A DNA stretch of 64,000 bases from Burkholderia vietnamiensis LMG 10929 (GTDB lineage Bacteria; Pseudomonadota; Gammaproteobacteria; Burkholderiales; Burkholderiaceae): NCBI RefSeq assembly GCF_000959445.1, contig NZ_CP009631.1, positions 1,426,001-1,490,000 of the forward strand, read 5' to 3'. A program made the position numbers and the translations under genes. Below the pieces are notes generated by a model. It was given only the letters and a program-made list of their open reading frames with translations, was not told the DNA's origin and ran no database searches. Of the stretch, positions 17,929 to 27,633 are shown in pieces; position 1 is the first letter of the stretch; each line of letters starts with the position of its first letter.

Positions 17929-19446
17929 TCAGGCCATCCGGTTCTTCGCGAGCGGCGGATTGGCCGCGAAGTAGCGCTTGATGCCGCGGAAGATCGCGTC
18001 GGCCATTTCCTCGCGATAGCTGTCGTCGTTGAGTCTGCGTTCTTCGTCCGGGTTGCTGATGAACGCGGTCTCGACCAGGATCGACGGAATGTCGGGCGCC
18101 TTCAGCACCGCGAACCCGGCCTGCTCGACCGAGCCCTTGTGCAGCTTGTTGATGCCGCCGACTTCCTTCAGTACGTAGTTGCCGTAGCGCAGCGAATCGC
18201 GGATCTGCGCGGTGGTCGACATGTCGAACAGCGCGCGGCTCACGGCCGCGTCCTGCGTCTTGATGTTGATGCCGCCGATCAGGTCGGATGCGTTTTCCTT
18301 GTTCGCGAGCCAGCGCGCGGCGGCGCTCGACGCGCCGTGGTCGGACAGCGCGAACACCGACGAGCCGCTCGCGGACGGCGTCGTGAACGCGTCCGCGTGG
18401 ATCGACACGAACAGGTCCGCGCCGACGCGGCGCGCCTTCTGCACGCGCACGTTCAGCGGCACGAAGAAGTCGGCGTCGCGGGTCATCATCGCGCGCATGT
18501 TGGGCGCGCCGTCGATCTTCGCGCGCAGCTTCTTCGCGATGTCGAGCGCGACGTGCTTCTCGTAGGTGCCGGCGCCGCCGATCGCGCCCGGATCCTCGCC
18601 GCCGTGGCCGGGATCGATCGCGACCGTCAGCAGCCGCATCGTGCCGCCCTTGCCGGATTTCGGCGCGGTGAACTTGTAGGTGTCGGCGTCGTCGTCGCTG
18701 TCGTCGCGGCGCGCGATGACGGGCGGCGGCTTGACGGCCGGCTTCGCCGGCGTCGAAGGCGCGGCCTGCGGCGTGCGCGGCGCGGCCGGCGTGTTCTGCG
18801 CGAAGCGCTGGAAGAACGCGTCGCTGTTGTCGGCCGCGGCGGGCGGCGTGGCCGGGCCCGTGAGCCTCGACGGCGGCTGCATCTGTTGCGCGCGCGCGCT
18901 GTCGTTCAGCGCCTGCTCCTTGCGTTCGGTCTGTGCGATCAGGTCGGTCAGCGGATCGGGCGCGACCGCCGGATACAGGTCGAACACGAGCCGGTACTTG
19001 TAGGTGCCCACCGGCGGCAGCGTGAACACCTGCGGTTTCACCGACCCCTTCAGGTCGAACACCATCCGCACCACGTGCGGCTGATACTGGCCGACGCGCA
19101 CCGACTGGATCTGCGGATCGTTTGGCGCGATCTTCGACACGAGGTCGCGCAGCGCCTGGTCGAGATCGAGGCCGTTCAGGTCGACGACGAGGCGGTCCGG
19201 CCCCTGCAGCAGCTGCTGGCTGTTCTGCAGCGGCTGATCGGATTCGATCGTGACGCGCGTGTAGTCGCGCGCGGGCCAGACGCGCACGCCGAGCACCGAA
19301 GATGCGTGCGCGACGCGCGGCGCGACGAGACCGAGCACCAGCGTCGACGCACCGGCGCGCAGGATCTGGCGGCGCCGCCAGTTGTGCGTCGCGGTGGCCG
19401 CCGATTCGATCGAGCGGAACGGTTTGATCAACATCTTTCGAGACAT
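17929..19446 (-). CDS. amiC: N-acetylmuramoyl-L-alanine amidase, Tat-exported (AmiC type)
   Basis: Periplasmic zinc amidase that splits septal peptidoglycan during cell separation. The 505-residue precursor has a twin-arginine signal (RRRQIL at 24-29, cleavage likely after AHA near 48), an AMIN targeting domain at about 52-150, a Pro/Ala-rich linker (about 190-260), and an Amidase_3 domain. The domain shows VAIDPGHGGEDPGA, FVSIHADAF and SILVETAFISN, with zinc His/Glu and catalytic Glu. The start at 19446 has AGGA five bases upstream and lies inside the end of tsaE (19-bp overlap), so the two are coupled. Confidence 0.95.
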   Translation of the reverse strand: MSRKMLIKPFRSIESAATATHNWRRRQILRAGASTLVLGLVAPRVAHASSVLGVRVWPARDYTRVTIESDQPLQNSQQLLQGPDRLVVDLNGLDLDQALRDLVSKIAPNDPQIQSVRVGQYQPHVVRMVFDLKGSVKPQVFTLPPVGTYKYRLVFDLYPAVAPDPLTDLIAQTERKEQALNDSARAQQMQPPSRLTGPATPPAAADNSDAFFQRFAQNTPAAPRTPQAAPSTPAKPAVKPPPVIARRDDSDDDADTYKFTAPKSGKGGTMRLLTVAIDPGHGGEDPGAIGGAGTYEKHVALDIAKKLRAKIDGAPNMRAMMTRDADFFVPLNVRVQKARRVGADLFVSIHADAFTTPSASGSSVFALSDHGASSAAARWLANKENASDLIGGINIKTQDAAVSRALFDMSTTAQIRDSLRYGNYVLKEVGGINKLHKGSVEQAGFAVLKAPDIPSILVETAFISNPDEERRLNDDSYREEMADAIFRGIKRYFAANPPLAKNRMA

Positions 19447-19979
19447 GCCTTTCCTGAAGCGCTGAACGCCCGGACGGTGAGGGCGCGGCCGTCGCCGTCC
19501 ACGTCGAGCGAGAAAACCAGATCGGGCACGCCGAGTAGCGCGCCTGCCTGTTGCGGCCATTCGACGAGGCAGATCGCGCTCGAATTGAAATATTCGCGAA
19601 AGCCTGCGTCGGACCATTCGGCCGGATCGTTGAATCGATACAGATCGAAGTGATAGACCTCGAGTTCCCCGTCGTCGCGCGCGAACGCGTATGGTTCGAC
19701 GAGCGTGTAGGTCGGGCTGCGCACGCGCCCCGTGTGGCCGAGGCCGCGCAGGATCGCGCGCACGAGGGTCGTCTTGCCCGCGCCGAGATCGCCGATCAGC
19801 TGGATCTGCAGCCCCGCGAACGCGTGGGTGCGCGCCAGCTCGGTGCGTGCGGCGTCGAGCGCATGCGCGAAGCGGGCGCCGAAGGCCTCGGTCGCCGCTT
19901 CGTCGGCGAGTGCGATCACGCGCTGCGCGAGCGGAGCGGGCAGCGTGTCTGCATGAGGCGGATGGGGCGTGGCTGGCAT
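19428..19979 (-). CDS. tsaE: tRNA t6A biosynthesis ATPase TsaE
   Basis: P-loop ATPase that with TsaB, TsaC and TsaD makes N6-threonylcarbamoyladenosine at tRNA A37. The Walker A motif GDLGAGKTTL is at 63-72, followed by RSPTYTLVEPY and the HFDLYRF block typical of TsaE. The 183-residue product is slightly longer than E. coli TsaE because of an N-terminal tail. Next to amiC, as in E. coli where tsaE is followed by amiB. Divergent queG starts only 17 bp away. Confidence 0.93.
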   Translation of the reverse strand: MPATPHPPHADTLPAPLAQRVIALADEAATEAFGARFAHALDAARTELARTHAFAGLQIQLIGDLGAGKTTLVRAILRGLGHTGRVRSPTYTLVEPYAFARDDGELEVYHFDLYRFNDPAEWSDAGFREYFNSSAICLVEWPQQAGALLGVPDLVFSLDVDGDGRALTVRAFSASGKACLERC

Positions 19980-19984
19980 TCTCG

Positions 19985-19996
19985 TAAAATAGTGCG
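19985..19996 (+). promoter_or_regulatory. -10 box of queG, leaderless arrangement
   Basis: TAAAAT at 19985-19990 ends 6 bases before the queG ATG (19997), so transcription would begin at or beside the A of the start codon. No good -35 box is visible; no ribosome site precedes the ATG. The box lies within the 17-bp gap between divergent tsaE and queG. Confidence 0.4.
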
Positions 19997-21223
19997 ATGA
20001 ACCGCTTACCGGAACTCGCCGCATCCGACGGCCCTTCGACTCGTGCCGAGGGCGCGGCGCCGTGCGCGCTCGACGATGCGGCGTTGACTGCGCTCGCCGC
20101 GCGCATCAGGGCGTGGGGGCGCGAATTGGGTTTCGGGGCGATCGGCATCAGCGATACCGATCTCTCGGATGCCGAAGCGGGCCTCGCCGCCTGGCTGGAA
20201 GCCGGGTACCACGGCGAAATGGATTATATGGCGAAACACGGGATGAAACGCGCGCGGCCGGCCGAACTTGTGGCCGGTACGCGACGCGTGATCTCCGCGC
20301 GGCTCGCCTATCTGCCGGCCGCGACGCTCGCCGCCGACGCGCCCGACGCGTCGTCCGCGCCGCACGACTGGCGCGCCCGCGAGCGCGCCCGGCTCGACGA
20401 TCCGCAGGCGGCCGTCGTGTCGATCTACGCGCGCGGCCGCGACTATCACAAGGTGCTGCGCAACCGGCTGCAGACGCTCGCGGAGCGCATCGAGCGCGAG
20501 ATCGGCGCATACGGCTACCGCGTGTTCACCGATTCGGCGCCGGTGCTCGAGGTCGAACTCGCGCAGAAGGCCGGCGTCGGCTGGCGCGGCAAGCACACGC
20601 TGCTGCTGCAGCGCGACGCGGGCTCGCTCTTCTTCCTCGGCGAGATCTACGTCGACGTCGCGCTGCCGACCGATGCGCAGACGGCGCCCGATGCGGCGCC
20701 CGAAACGCCCGGCGCGCACTGCGGCAGCTGTACGCGCTGCCTCGGCGCGTGCCCGACCGGCGCGATCGTCGAGCCGTATCGCGTCGACGCGCGCCGCTGC
20801 ATTTCGTATCTGACGATCGAGCTGAAGGGCAGCATTCCGGAGCCGCTGCGGCCGTTGATCGGCAATCGCGTGTACGGCTGCGACGACTGCCAGCTCGTGT
20901 GCCCGTGGAACAAGTTCGCGCAGGCCGCGCCGGTCGCCGATTTCGACGTGCGGCACGGGCTCGATCGCGCGACGCTCGTCGAGCTGTTCGGCTGGGACGC
21001 CGAAACCTTCGACACGCGGATGCAGGGCAGCGCGATCCGGCGCATCGGCCACGAAAGCTGGCTGCGCAATCTCGCGGTCGGGCTCGGCAACGCGCTGCGT
21101 GCGCCGGCCGGGCGGCTCGCGCCCGCTGCGCGCGACGCGATCGTCGCCGCGCTGCGCGCGCGAGCGGACGATCCGTCGCCGGTCGTGCGCGAGCACGTCG
21201 AATGGGCGCTGCGCGCCGCATGA
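19997..21223 (+). CDS. queG: Epoxyqueuosine reductase
   Basis: Cobalamin- and [4Fe-4S]-dependent enzyme making the last step to queuosine in tRNA. The 408-residue product has the RVFTDSAPVLEVELAQKAGVGWRGK block, the cluster motif CGSCTRCLGACPTGAI, the second motif CDDCQLVCPWN and a C-terminal HEAT-like repeat (DPSPVVREHVEWAL). The N-terminal 30 residues are extra relative to E. coli QueG. Divergent from tsaE, another tRNA-modification gene. Confidence 0.95.
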   Translation: MNRLPELAASDGPSTRAEGAAPCALDDAALTALAARIRAWGRELGFGAIGISDTDLSDAEAGLAAWLEAGYHGEMDYMAKHGMKRARPAELVAGTRRVISARLAYLPAATLAADAPDASSAPHDWRARERARLDDPQAAVVSIYARGRDYHKVLRNRLQTLAERIEREIGAYGYRVFTDSAPVLEVELAQKAGVGWRGKHTLLLQRDAGSLFFLGEIYVDVALPTDAQTAPDAAPETPGAHCGSCTRCLGACPTGAIVEPYRVDARRCISYLTIELKGSIPEPLRPLIGNRVYGCDDCQLVCPWNKFAQAAPVADFDVRHGLDRATLVELFGWDAETFDTRMQGSAIRRIGHESWLRNLAVGLGNALRAPAGRLAPAARDAIVAALRARADDPSPVVREHVEWALRAA

Positions 21224-21278
21224 ACGCGGCGTAAAGTGTCGTCGGCGCGGCGGCGCCGCGCGTTTCACCGGGAGGAGA

Positions 21279-21752
21279 ATGATGTTCAACGCAGTGATCG
21301 ACGCACCGTTCGGCAAGGTCGGCATCCGCACCGACGCGGCGGTGGTGCGCGAGATCGTCTATCTGCCCGAATCGGTCGGGTCGGTCGCACCCGATTCGCC
21401 GCTCGCCGAGCGTGCGGTCGAGCAGATCGAGCGCTATTTCGAGCGGGCGTCGGCACGCTTCGACCTGCCGCTCGCGCCCGTAGGCAGTGCCTTCCAGCAG
21501 CGCGTGTGGGACGTGATCAGCGACATTCCGCCGGGCACGGTGCTGACCTACGGGCAGGTCGCGAAGCGGATCGGCAGCGCGCCGCGCGCGGTCGGGCAGG
21601 CGTGCGGCGCGAACTACTTTCCGCTCGTGATTCCGTGTCACCGCGTCGTCGCGGCGGGCGGCCTCGGCGGTTTCGCGAACCACGACGACGGCGGTTATTT
21701 CCAGACAGTGAAGCGCTGGCTGCTCGCGCATGAAGGCGTGCCGTACCGATGA
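21279..21752 (+). CDS. ogt: Methylated-DNA--protein-cysteine methyltransferase
   Basis: Suicide DNA-repair protein that removes methyl groups from O6-methylguanine. The active-site motif VIPCHRVV carries the acceptor Cys; the preceding PGTVLTYGQVAKRIGSAPRAVGQA holds the DNA-binding helix. The product is 157 residues. GGAGG at 21271-21275 is only 3 bases from ATG 21279 but 6 from ATG 21282, so the second ATG is the likelier start. Its stop overlaps the xerD start (ATGA). Confidence 0.93.
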   Translation: MMFNAVIDAPFGKVGIRTDAAVVREIVYLPESVGSVAPDSPLAERAVEQIERYFERASARFDLPLAPVGSAFQQRVWDVISDIPPGTVLTYGQVAKRIGSAPRAVGQACGANYFPLVIPCHRVVAAGGLGGFANHDDGGYFQTVKRWLLAHEGVPYR

Positions 21753-22711
21753 ACGAACCGTTGCTTTCCCCCGCTTCCGATGCCGATGCCGCCGGCGATC
21801 CGCTCGCCGCTTCGCCGGCGCAGCTCGCGAGCCGCGCGTCGATCGACCTGTTCTGCGACGCGCTGTGGCTCGAGCACGGGCTGTCGCGCAATACGCTCGA
21901 TGCGTACCGGCGCGACCTGATGCTGTTTTCCCAATGGCTCGCGGCCACCCACCACGCGGCGCTCGACTCCGCCGACGAAGCGATGGTGACCGGCTATATC
22001 GCCGCGCGCAGCGACGGCAAGGCGACGTCGTCGAACCGGCGGCTGTCGGTGTTCCGTCGCTACTACGGCTGGGCCGTGCGCGAGCATCGCGCGAGCGCCG
22101 ACCCGACGTTGCGGATCGCGTCCGCGAAACAGGGCGCGCGGTTTCCGTCGACGCTGTCGGAGGCGCAGGTCGAGGCGCTGCTCGGCGCACCGGACATCGG
22201 CACGCCGCTCGGGCTGCGCGATCGCACGATGCTGGAGCTGATGTACGCAAGCGGGCTGCGCGTGAGCGAACTGGTCACGCTGAAGACCGTCGAGGTGGGG
22301 CTCAACGAGGGCGTCGTGCGGGTGATGGGCAAGGGCTCGAAGGAGCGCCTCGTGCCGTTCGGCGAAGTCGCGCACGGCTGGATCGAGCGCTATCTGCGCG
22401 ACGCGCGGCCGGCGCTGCTCGGCGCGCGCGCGGCCGACGCGCTGTTCGTGACCGCGCGCGGCGACGGGATGACGCGCCAGCAGTTCTGGAACATCATCAA
22501 GCGTCACGCGCAGCGCGCGGACGTGCGCGCGCACCTGTCGCCGCACACGCTGCGGCACGCGTTCGCGACGCACCTGCTGAACCACGGCGCGGACCTGCGC
22601 GTCGTGCAGCTGCTGCTCGGCCACAGCGACATCTCGACCACGCAGATCTATACGCACGTCGCGCGCGAGCGGCTCAGGACGCTGCACGCGCAGCACCATC
22701 CGCGCGGCTAG
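21749..22711 (+). CDS. xerD: Tyrosine recombinase XerD
   Basis: Chromosome dimer resolvase that acts with XerC at dif. The 320-residue product has a SAM-like N-terminal core-binding domain (SIDLFCDALWLEHGLSRNTL, about 31-50) and the catalytic set: Arg in YASGLRVSE, Lys in GKGSKERLVP, His-x-x-Arg in SPHTLRHAFATHL, His in LGHSDISTTQIYTHV with the nucleophilic Tyr. It overlaps ogt by 4 bp. Core-genome neighbours and full XerD similarity argue against a phage integrase. Confidence 0.95.
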   Translation: MNEPLLSPASDADAAGDPLAASPAQLASRASIDLFCDALWLEHGLSRNTLDAYRRDLMLFSQWLAATHHAALDSADEAMVTGYIAARSDGKATSSNRRLSVFRRYYGWAVREHRASADPTLRIASAKQGARFPSTLSEAQVEALLGAPDIGTPLGLRDRTMLELMYASGLRVSELVTLKTVEVGLNEGVVRVMGKGSKERLVPFGEVAHGWIERYLRDARPALLGARAADALFVTARGDGMTRQQFWNIIKRHAQRADVRAHLSPHTLRHAFATHLLNHGADLRVVQLLLGHSDISTTQIYTHVARERLRTLHAQHHPRG

Positions 22712-22726
22712 CGCCGGCGCCGCGCG

Positions 22727-24289
22727 CTACGCGAGGTCGCGCAGCCGGTGTTTCAGCACCTTGCCGGTAGAGGCGGCCGGCAGCGCGTCGAGCACGCGGA
22801 TGCGGGCCGGGCGCTTGTACGGCGCGAGGCGTTGCGCGCACCACGCATGCAGTTCGGCGTCGGCCGCCGTCGCGCCGGGCGCGAGCTCGACGAACGCGAG
22901 CACTTCCTCGTTGCCGTCGACCGCGCGCCCGATGACGGCCGCCTGCACGACGTCCGGATGTGCGTTCAGCACCTGTTCGACCTCCACCGGATACACGTTG
23001 AAGCCCGAGCGGATGATCAGCTCCTTGCTGCGGCCCGCGATCGTCACCGCGCCGTCGGCGTCCTGGCGGGCGAGATCGCCGGTGCTCAGCCAGCCGTCCG
23101 GCGACACGGCCGCGCGCGTCGCGTCCGCGTTGCGGTAGTAGCCGAGCATCACGTTCGGCCCGCGCACGCGGATTTCGCCGACCTCGCCGCGCGGCACGTC
23201 GGCGCCGTCCGGCGCGACGATCCGCATCTCGACGCCGGGAATCGGCGTACCGACCGAGCAGTCGGCGCGCGGCGCGTCGAGCGGCGTCTGCGTGATCGTC
23301 GGGCTGCTTTCGGTCATTCCGTAGCCGTTGTGCAACGGCACGCCGTACACGCGCTCGACGCGCGCCTTCAGGTCGGCGTCGAGCGGCGAGCCGCCCGAAT
23401 ACGCGAAGCGCAGCCGCGGCGCGCGCCACGCGTGCCTGTGCGTGTGCAGGTGCTCGAGCAGCTTCGCATGCATCGCGGGCACGCCCTGGAAGATCGTCAC
23501 GCGTTCGTCGGCGAGCGCGACGCGCACGGCTTCGGGCGAGTAGCGCGGCGCGAGGCGCAGCGTCGCGCCTGCGTACAGGCTGCCGAGGCAGACCGACGCG
23601 AGCCCGTACACGTGCGACACGGGCAGCACCGTATAGACGACGTCGTCGGGCGACACGCGGCGCAGCGCGCTCGACGTCGCGGCGACGAACAGCAGGTTGC
23701 GATGCGACAGCATCACGCCTTTGGGCGCGCCCGTCGTGCCGGTCGTGTAGATCAGCGCCGCGCACTGAGCGGCGCCGTCGGCCGCGACCGGCTCGGCCGG
23801 CGCGTCGGCGTCGACGTGATGCGACCACGCGCCGATGTCGATCGGCAGCGCGTCGGCGGGCGCGGCGCGGTAGCGCGCGGCATGCGCGCGCGCATCGGGC
23901 GAGGCTTCGGTCGCGAACGCGATCAGCTTCGGGCGCGCATGCGCGGCGATCGCGTCGAGTTCGCTGGCTGCCAGGCGCGCGTTCGACACCAGCGCCCACG
24001 CATCGACGCGCGCGGCTGCGAGCAGCAGCACGATCTGCGCGACGCTGTTTTCCGCGACGATCATCACGCGATCGCCGCCGCGCACGCCGAGCGCGACGAG
24101 CCGGGCCGCGGCCGTGTCGACGGCCTCGGCGAGTTCGGCGTACGACAGGCGGCGCGCGTCCTCGATCAGCGCCGGGTGCGTGGGCGCTTGCGCGGCCCGC
24201 AGCGCGGGCACGTCGGCGATGCGAGCGGGCAGCGCGGCGAGCAGGGCCGCGACGTCGGGCGGCGCGGATGAGCGAACGGACGAGGACAT
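22727..24289 (-). CDS. AMP-dependent acyl-CoA synthetase/ligase
   Basis: ANL-superfamily adenylating enzyme of 520 residues. The P-loop YTTGTTGAPKGV spans 181-192. NGYGMTESSP is the A5 motif, GWLSTGDLA the A7 motif, GRSKELIIRSGFNVYPVEVE the hinge, and Lys510 in STGKVLKH the catalytic lysine. It would activate a carboxylic acid to its CoA thioester through an acyl-adenylate; the substrate cannot be told. GGAG is 5 bases before ATG 24289. Converges on xerD with a 15-bp gap. Confidence 0.88.
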   Translation of the reverse strand: MSSSVRSSAPPDVAALLAALPARIADVPALRAAQAPTHPALIEDARRLSYAELAEAVDTAAARLVALGVRGGDRVMIVAENSVAQIVLLLAAARVDAWALVSNARLAASELDAIAAHARPKLIAFATEASPDARAHAARYRAAPADALPIDIGAWSHHVDADAPAEPVAADGAAQCAALIYTTGTTGAPKGVMLSHRNLLFVAATSSALRRVSPDDVVYTVLPVSHVYGLASVCLGSLYAGATLRLAPRYSPEAVRVALADERVTIFQGVPAMHAKLLEHLHTHRHAWRAPRLRFAYSGGSPLDADLKARVERVYGVPLHNGYGMTESSPTITQTPLDAPRADCSVGTPIPGVEMRIVAPDGADVPRGEVGEIRVRGPNVMLGYYRNADATRAAVSPDGWLSTGDLARQDADGAVTIAGRSKELIIRSGFNVYPVEVEQVLNAHPDVVQAAVIGRAVDGNEEVLAFVELAPGATAADAELHAWCAQRLAPYKRPARIRVLDALPAASTGKVLKHRLRDLA

Positions 24290-24521
24290 GACGTCTCCAT
24301 GAAGAAGGGCACGGGCAGCGGCACGGGCAGCGTTGCGAACGATCGTGCCATGGCGGCCGGGCCGCCACAATCGGCCATTCGGTCAATAGCGCGTCGCGAT
24401 GTCCGCAATGATGGCGCAGCGGCCGGCCGGCTGGGCTGCGCCAGCGGGCCGCGAGTATACCGCCGACGTCCGCACGCGATCGTGCGATGGCGCAATGGCG
24501 CGCATGCCGGTCGTTCGCCAT

Positions 24522-24533
24522 TAAAATGCGGCG
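24522..24533 (+). promoter_or_regulatory. -10 box of ybaK, leaderless arrangement
   Basis: TAAAAT at 24522-24527 ends 6 bases before the ATG at 24534, and no ribosome site is present. No clear -35. The rest of 24290-24521 shows no gene. Confidence 0.35.
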
Positions 24534-25025
24534 ATGAGCAAATCCAGACACGTGTCCGAAACCCCCGCGACCCAGTTGCTGCGCCGCCACGGCGTCGCGT
24601 TCGACGAATATCCGTACGACTACGTCGAGCACGGCGGCACCGGCGAATCGGCGCGCCAGCTCGGCGTGGACGAGCACTGCGTCGTGAAGACGCTCGTGAT
24701 GGAAGACGAGCACGCGAAGCCGCTGATCGTGCTGATGCACGGCGATCGTACGGTGTCGACCAAGAACCTCGCGCGGCAGATCGGCGCGAAGCGCGTCGAG
24801 CCGTGCAAGCCGGACGTCGCGAACCGCCACTCGGGCTATCTGGTCGGCGGCACGTCGCCGTTCGGCACCCGCAAGACGATGCCCGTCTACGTCGAGTCGA
24901 CCATCCTCGAATTGCCGACGATCTATCTGAACGGCGGCCGCCGCGGCTATCTCGTGAGCCTCGCGCCGGCGGTGCTCACGACGCTGCTCGGCGCGACGCC
25001 CGTGCAGTGCGCGAGCGTCGACTGA
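24534..25025 (+). CDS. ybaK: Cys-tRNA(Pro)/Cys-tRNA(Cys) deacylase YbaK family
   Basis: Trans-editing protein that hydrolyses mischarged Cys-tRNA(Pro). The 163-residue product carries the YbaK/EbsC fold: ATQLLRRHGVAFDEYPYDYVEHGG at the N-terminus, VVKTLVMEDE with the conserved catalytic Lys, and YLVGGTSPFGTRKTMPVYVE with the GGxSPxG loop. Starts with a possible leaderless mRNA. Next gene is plsY, 176 bp on. Confidence 0.92.
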   Translation: MSKSRHVSETPATQLLRRHGVAFDEYPYDYVEHGGTGESARQLGVDEHCVVKTLVMEDEHAKPLIVLMHGDRTVSTKNLARQIGAKRVEPCKPDVANRHSGYLVGGTSPFGTRKTMPVYVESTILELPTIYLNGGRRGYLVSLAPAVLTTLLGATPVQCASVD

Positions 25026-25060
25026 GGGTTTCACCTTCGTCGCACGCGCTGCACGTTCGG

Positions 25061-25066
25061 TAGAAT
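25061..25066 (+). promoter_or_regulatory. Possible -10 box for plsY
   Basis: TAGAAT at 25061-25066 lies 136 bp before plsY in the gap after ybaK; no convincing -35 is seen. The leader that would follow is GC-rich with CGGCCGG-type inverted repeats. Confidence 0.3.
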
Positions 25067-25201
25067 GGGCGCCGTTTCGGCCGGTCGGCCCGCCCGGCCG
25101 GCCGCCGCGGCTCGTGTGTAACGCGGCCGCGCTTCACCGCGCGGCGCGCGTGCCTGCCCGGCCGCCCCCATCATCGATACGTTGAAAGAAGAGTTCTCCG
25201 C

Positions 25202-25840
25202 ATGCAGATCCTGCTCGCCGCACTTGTTGCCTATCTGATCGGTTCGGTGTCGTTCGCCGTCATCGTCAGCGCCGCGATGGGCCTGGCCGATCCCCGTTCG
25301 TACGGGTCGAAGAATCCCGGCGCGACCAACGTGCTGCGCAGCGGCAACAAGAAGGCCGCGATCCTGACGCTCGTCGGCGACGCGTTCAAGGGCTGGTTCG
25401 CCGTGTGGCTCGCGCGGCACTTCGGGATGCCCGACGTCGCCGTCGCATGGGTCGCGATCGCCGTGTTCGTCGGTCACCTGTATCCGGTGTTCTTCCGCTT
25501 CCAGGGCGGCAAGGGCGTCGCGACCGCGGCCGGCGTGCTGCTGGCCGTGCATCCGGTGCTCGGCCTCGCGACCGCGCTGACCTGGCTGATCGTCGCGTTC
25601 TTCGTCCGCTATTCGTCGCTCGCGGCGCTGGTGGCCGCCGTATTCGCGCCGGTGTTCGACGTGTTCCTGTTCGGCACGCGCAACAATCCGATCGCCTGGG
25701 CGGTGCTGGCGATGAGCGTGTTGCTGGTGTGGCGTCACCGCGGCAACATCGCGAAGCTGCTGGCGGGGCAGGAGAGCCGGATCGGCGACAAGAAGAAGGC
25801 TGCGGCCGACGGCGGCGCGCAAGGCGGCGGAAAGGTCTGA
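25202..25840 (+). CDS. plsY: Glycerol-3-phosphate acyltransferase PlsY
   Basis: Inner-membrane enzyme that transfers the acyl group of acyl-phosphate to glycerol-3-phosphate, the first step of phospholipid synthesis. The 212-residue product has the three PlsY motifs: [29 protein letters not shown], and [19 protein letters not shown], with about five membrane helices. The C-terminal Lys/Gly-rich tail is longer than usual. Confidence 0.95.
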   Translation: MQILLAALVAYLIGSVSFAVIVSAAMGLADPRSYGSKNPGATNVLRSGNKKAAILTLVGDAFKGWFAVWLARHFGMPDVAVAWVAIAVFVGHLYPVFFRFQGGKGVATAAGVLLAVHPVLGLATALTWLIVAFFVRYSSLAALVAAVFAPVFDVFLFGTRNNPIAWAVLAMSVLLVWRHRGNIAKLLAGQESRIGDKKKAAADGGAQGGGKV

Positions 25841-25861
25841 CGCGCGGTGTCGAGGCGTCGC

Positions 25862-25916
25862 GGCTGCCGCGCGGTGCGGCAGCCGGTGTGCGCGGCCGGC
25901 CGACTTGGCGGCCGGC
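25862..25916. terminator. Two hairpins between convergent plsY and yajQ
   Basis: Hairpin 1: GGCTGCCGC (25862-25870) with GCGGCAGCC (25876-25884). Hairpin 2: GCCGGCCG (25895-25902) with CGGCCGGC (25909-25916). Both are perfect, lie between two converging genes and lack U-tracts. Confidence 0.45.
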
Positions 25917-25924
25917 GACGTCGC

Positions 25925-26410
25925 TCAGTCGCGGAAGTTGTTGAAGTCGAGCGGCGTGTCGGTCACGTCCTTGCGCAGCATCGCGATCACGCTCTGCAGA
26001 TCGTCGCGCTTCGTGCCGGCCACGCGCACCGCATCGCCCTGGATGCTCGCCTGCACCTTGATCTTGCTGTCTTTCACGAGCCTGACGATTTTCTTGGCGA
26101 GGTCGCCCGTCACGCCCTTTTTCACGGTGACGATCTGCTTGACCTTGTCGCCGCCGATCTTCTCGACCTTGCCGTAGTCGAGGAAGCGCACGTCGACGTT
26201 GCGCTTCGCGAGCTTGCCGATCAGTACGTCCTTGACCTGGCCGAGCTTGAAATCGTCGTCGGCGAACAGCGTCAGCTCGCGCTCCTTCTGCTCGACGCGC
26301 GCGTCCGAGCCCTTGAAGTCGAAGCGTGTCGAGATTTCCTTGTTCGACTGCTCGATGGCGTTCTTCACTTCGATCATGTTCGCTTCGGAAACGACGTCGA
26401 ACGATGGCAT
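25925..26410 (-). CDS. yajQ: YajQ family nucleotide-binding protein
   Basis: UPF0234 protein of 161 residues with two RNP-like domains. It begins [18 protein letters not shown] and has [18 protein letters not shown], both family hallmarks, and ends with [16 protein letters not shown]. Xanthomonas and Pseudomonas homologues bind cyclic di-GMP and influence transcription; whether this one does is inference. GGAG lies about 8 bases before the ATG. Divergent from murB. Confidence 0.93.
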   Translation of the reverse strand: MPSFDVVSEANMIEVKNAIEQSNKEISTRFDFKGSDARVEQKERELTLFADDDFKLGQVKDVLIGKLAKRNVDVRFLDYGKVEKIGGDKVKQIVTVKKGVTGDLAKKIVRLVKDSKIKVQASIQGDAVRVAGTKRDDLQSVIAMLRKDVTDTPLDFNNFRD

Positions 26411-26458
26411 GGCATTCTCCCTTGAGGTGCGGCGCCCGGCTCACGCGCGGGCACTCGC

Positions 26459-26464
26459 TATAAT
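26459..26464 (+). promoter_or_regulatory. -10 box of murB
   Basis: TATAAT at 26459-26464 would start transcription near 26471, giving a leader of about 75 bases to ATG 26545. No clear -35 box. Confidence 0.45.
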
Positions 26465-26544
26465 TGCGGACTGTTTGCCATTTTACCGATGCCCCTGCGT
26501 TTGCCCAAGGCCGGCCGTCCGGCCGCCCGGCTGACGCCACGCGA

Positions 26545-27594
26545 ATGCCGATGCCTCCTGACGATTCCCCGCTGTCGCTGCTTCCCGACCATCCGCTCGC
26601 CGCGCACAACACGTTCGGCATCGCCGCGACCGCGCGCTATGCGGCGCGCATCACGCACGCCGCGCAGTTCGAGGCGCTGCACCGCGATCCGCGCGTCGCG
26701 TCGCTGCCGCAGCTCGTGCTCGGCGGCGGCAGCAACGTCGTGTTCACGCGCGATTTCGACGGCGTCGTGCTGCTCGACGAGATCGGCGGCCGCCGCGTGG
26801 TGCGCGAGGACGACGACGCGTGGTACGTCGAAGCCGGCGGCGGCGAGCCGTGGCACGCGTTCGTCGCGTGGACGCTCGAGCAGGGGATGCCGGGGCTCGA
26901 GAACCTCGCGTTGATTCCGGGCACCGTCGGCGCGGCGCCGATCCAGAACATCGGCGCATACGGCCTCGAGATGAAGGCGTACTTCGACTCGCTGATCGCG
27001 GTCGAGCTGGCGACGGGACGCAGCGAGCGCTTCGACGCCGCGCGCTGCGCGTTCGGCTATCGCGATAGCTTCTTCAAGCGGGACGGGCGCGGCCGCTTCG
27101 CGATCGTCGCGGTGACGTTCCGGCTCCCCAAGCGCTGGACGCCGCGGCTCGGCTACGCGGACGTCACGCGCGAACTCGACGCGCGCGGCATCGCGCCCGA
27201 CGCGGCCACGCCGCGCGACGTGTTCGATGCGGTCGTCGCGATCCGCCGCGCGAAGCTGCCCGATCCGCGCGTACTCGGCAATGCCGGCAGCTTCTTCAAG
27301 AACCCTGTGATCGACGCCGCGCAATTCGATGCATTGCGCGCGCGCGCGCCGGACGTCGTGTCGTATCCGCAGCCGGACGGCCAGGTGAAGCTCGCGGCCG
27401 GCTGGCTGATCGACCAGTGCGGCTGGAAAGGGCGCGCGCTCGGCGCGGCGGCCGTACACGAGCGGCAGGCGCTCGTCCTGGTGAATCGCGGCGGCGCGAC
27501 CGGCGCCGACGTGCTCGCGCTCGCGCGGGCGATCCAGCACGACGTGCGCGTGCGCTTCGGTGTGGAGCTGGAGCCCGAACCCGTCTGCCTGTAG
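26545..27594 (+). CDS. murB: UDP-N-acetylenolpyruvoylglucosamine reductase
   Basis: FAD enzyme that reduces UDP-GlcNAc-enolpyruvate to UDP-MurNAc in peptidoglycan synthesis. Type I MurB of 349 residues: [10 protein letters not shown] near the start, [13 protein letters not shown] (FAD binding), [19 protein letters not shown], and NAGSFFKNP with the proton-donor Ser. Start taken at ATG 26545 because family members begin just before [12 protein letters not shown]; a TTG at 26464 would extend it but falls in the -10 box. Confidence 0.95.
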   Translation: MPMPPDDSPLSLLPDHPLAAHNTFGIAATARYAARITHAAQFEALHRDPRVASLPQLVLGGGSNVVFTRDFDGVVLLDEIGGRRVVREDDDAWYVEAGGGEPWHAFVAWTLEQGMPGLENLALIPGTVGAAPIQNIGAYGLEMKAYFDSLIAVELATGRSERFDAARCAFGYRDSFFKRDGRGRFAIVAVTFRLPKRWTPRLGYADVTRELDARGIAPDAATPRDVFDAVVAIRRAKLPDPRVLGNAGSFFKNPVIDAAQFDALRARAPDVVSYPQPDGQVKLAAGWLIDQCGWKGRALGAAAVHERQALVLVNRGGATGADVLALARAIQHDVRVRFGVELEPEPVCL

Positions 27595-27633
27595 CGCGGC
27601 CTCGGGTCGCGCGGCGCGTGGGCTGTCGCGGCG

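Noticed and set aside
21749..22711. Tyrosine recombinase as a sign of a prophage or integrative element
   Set aside because: Full resemblance to XerD, overlapping ogt and surrounded by core genes; no attachment site or phage gene nearby.
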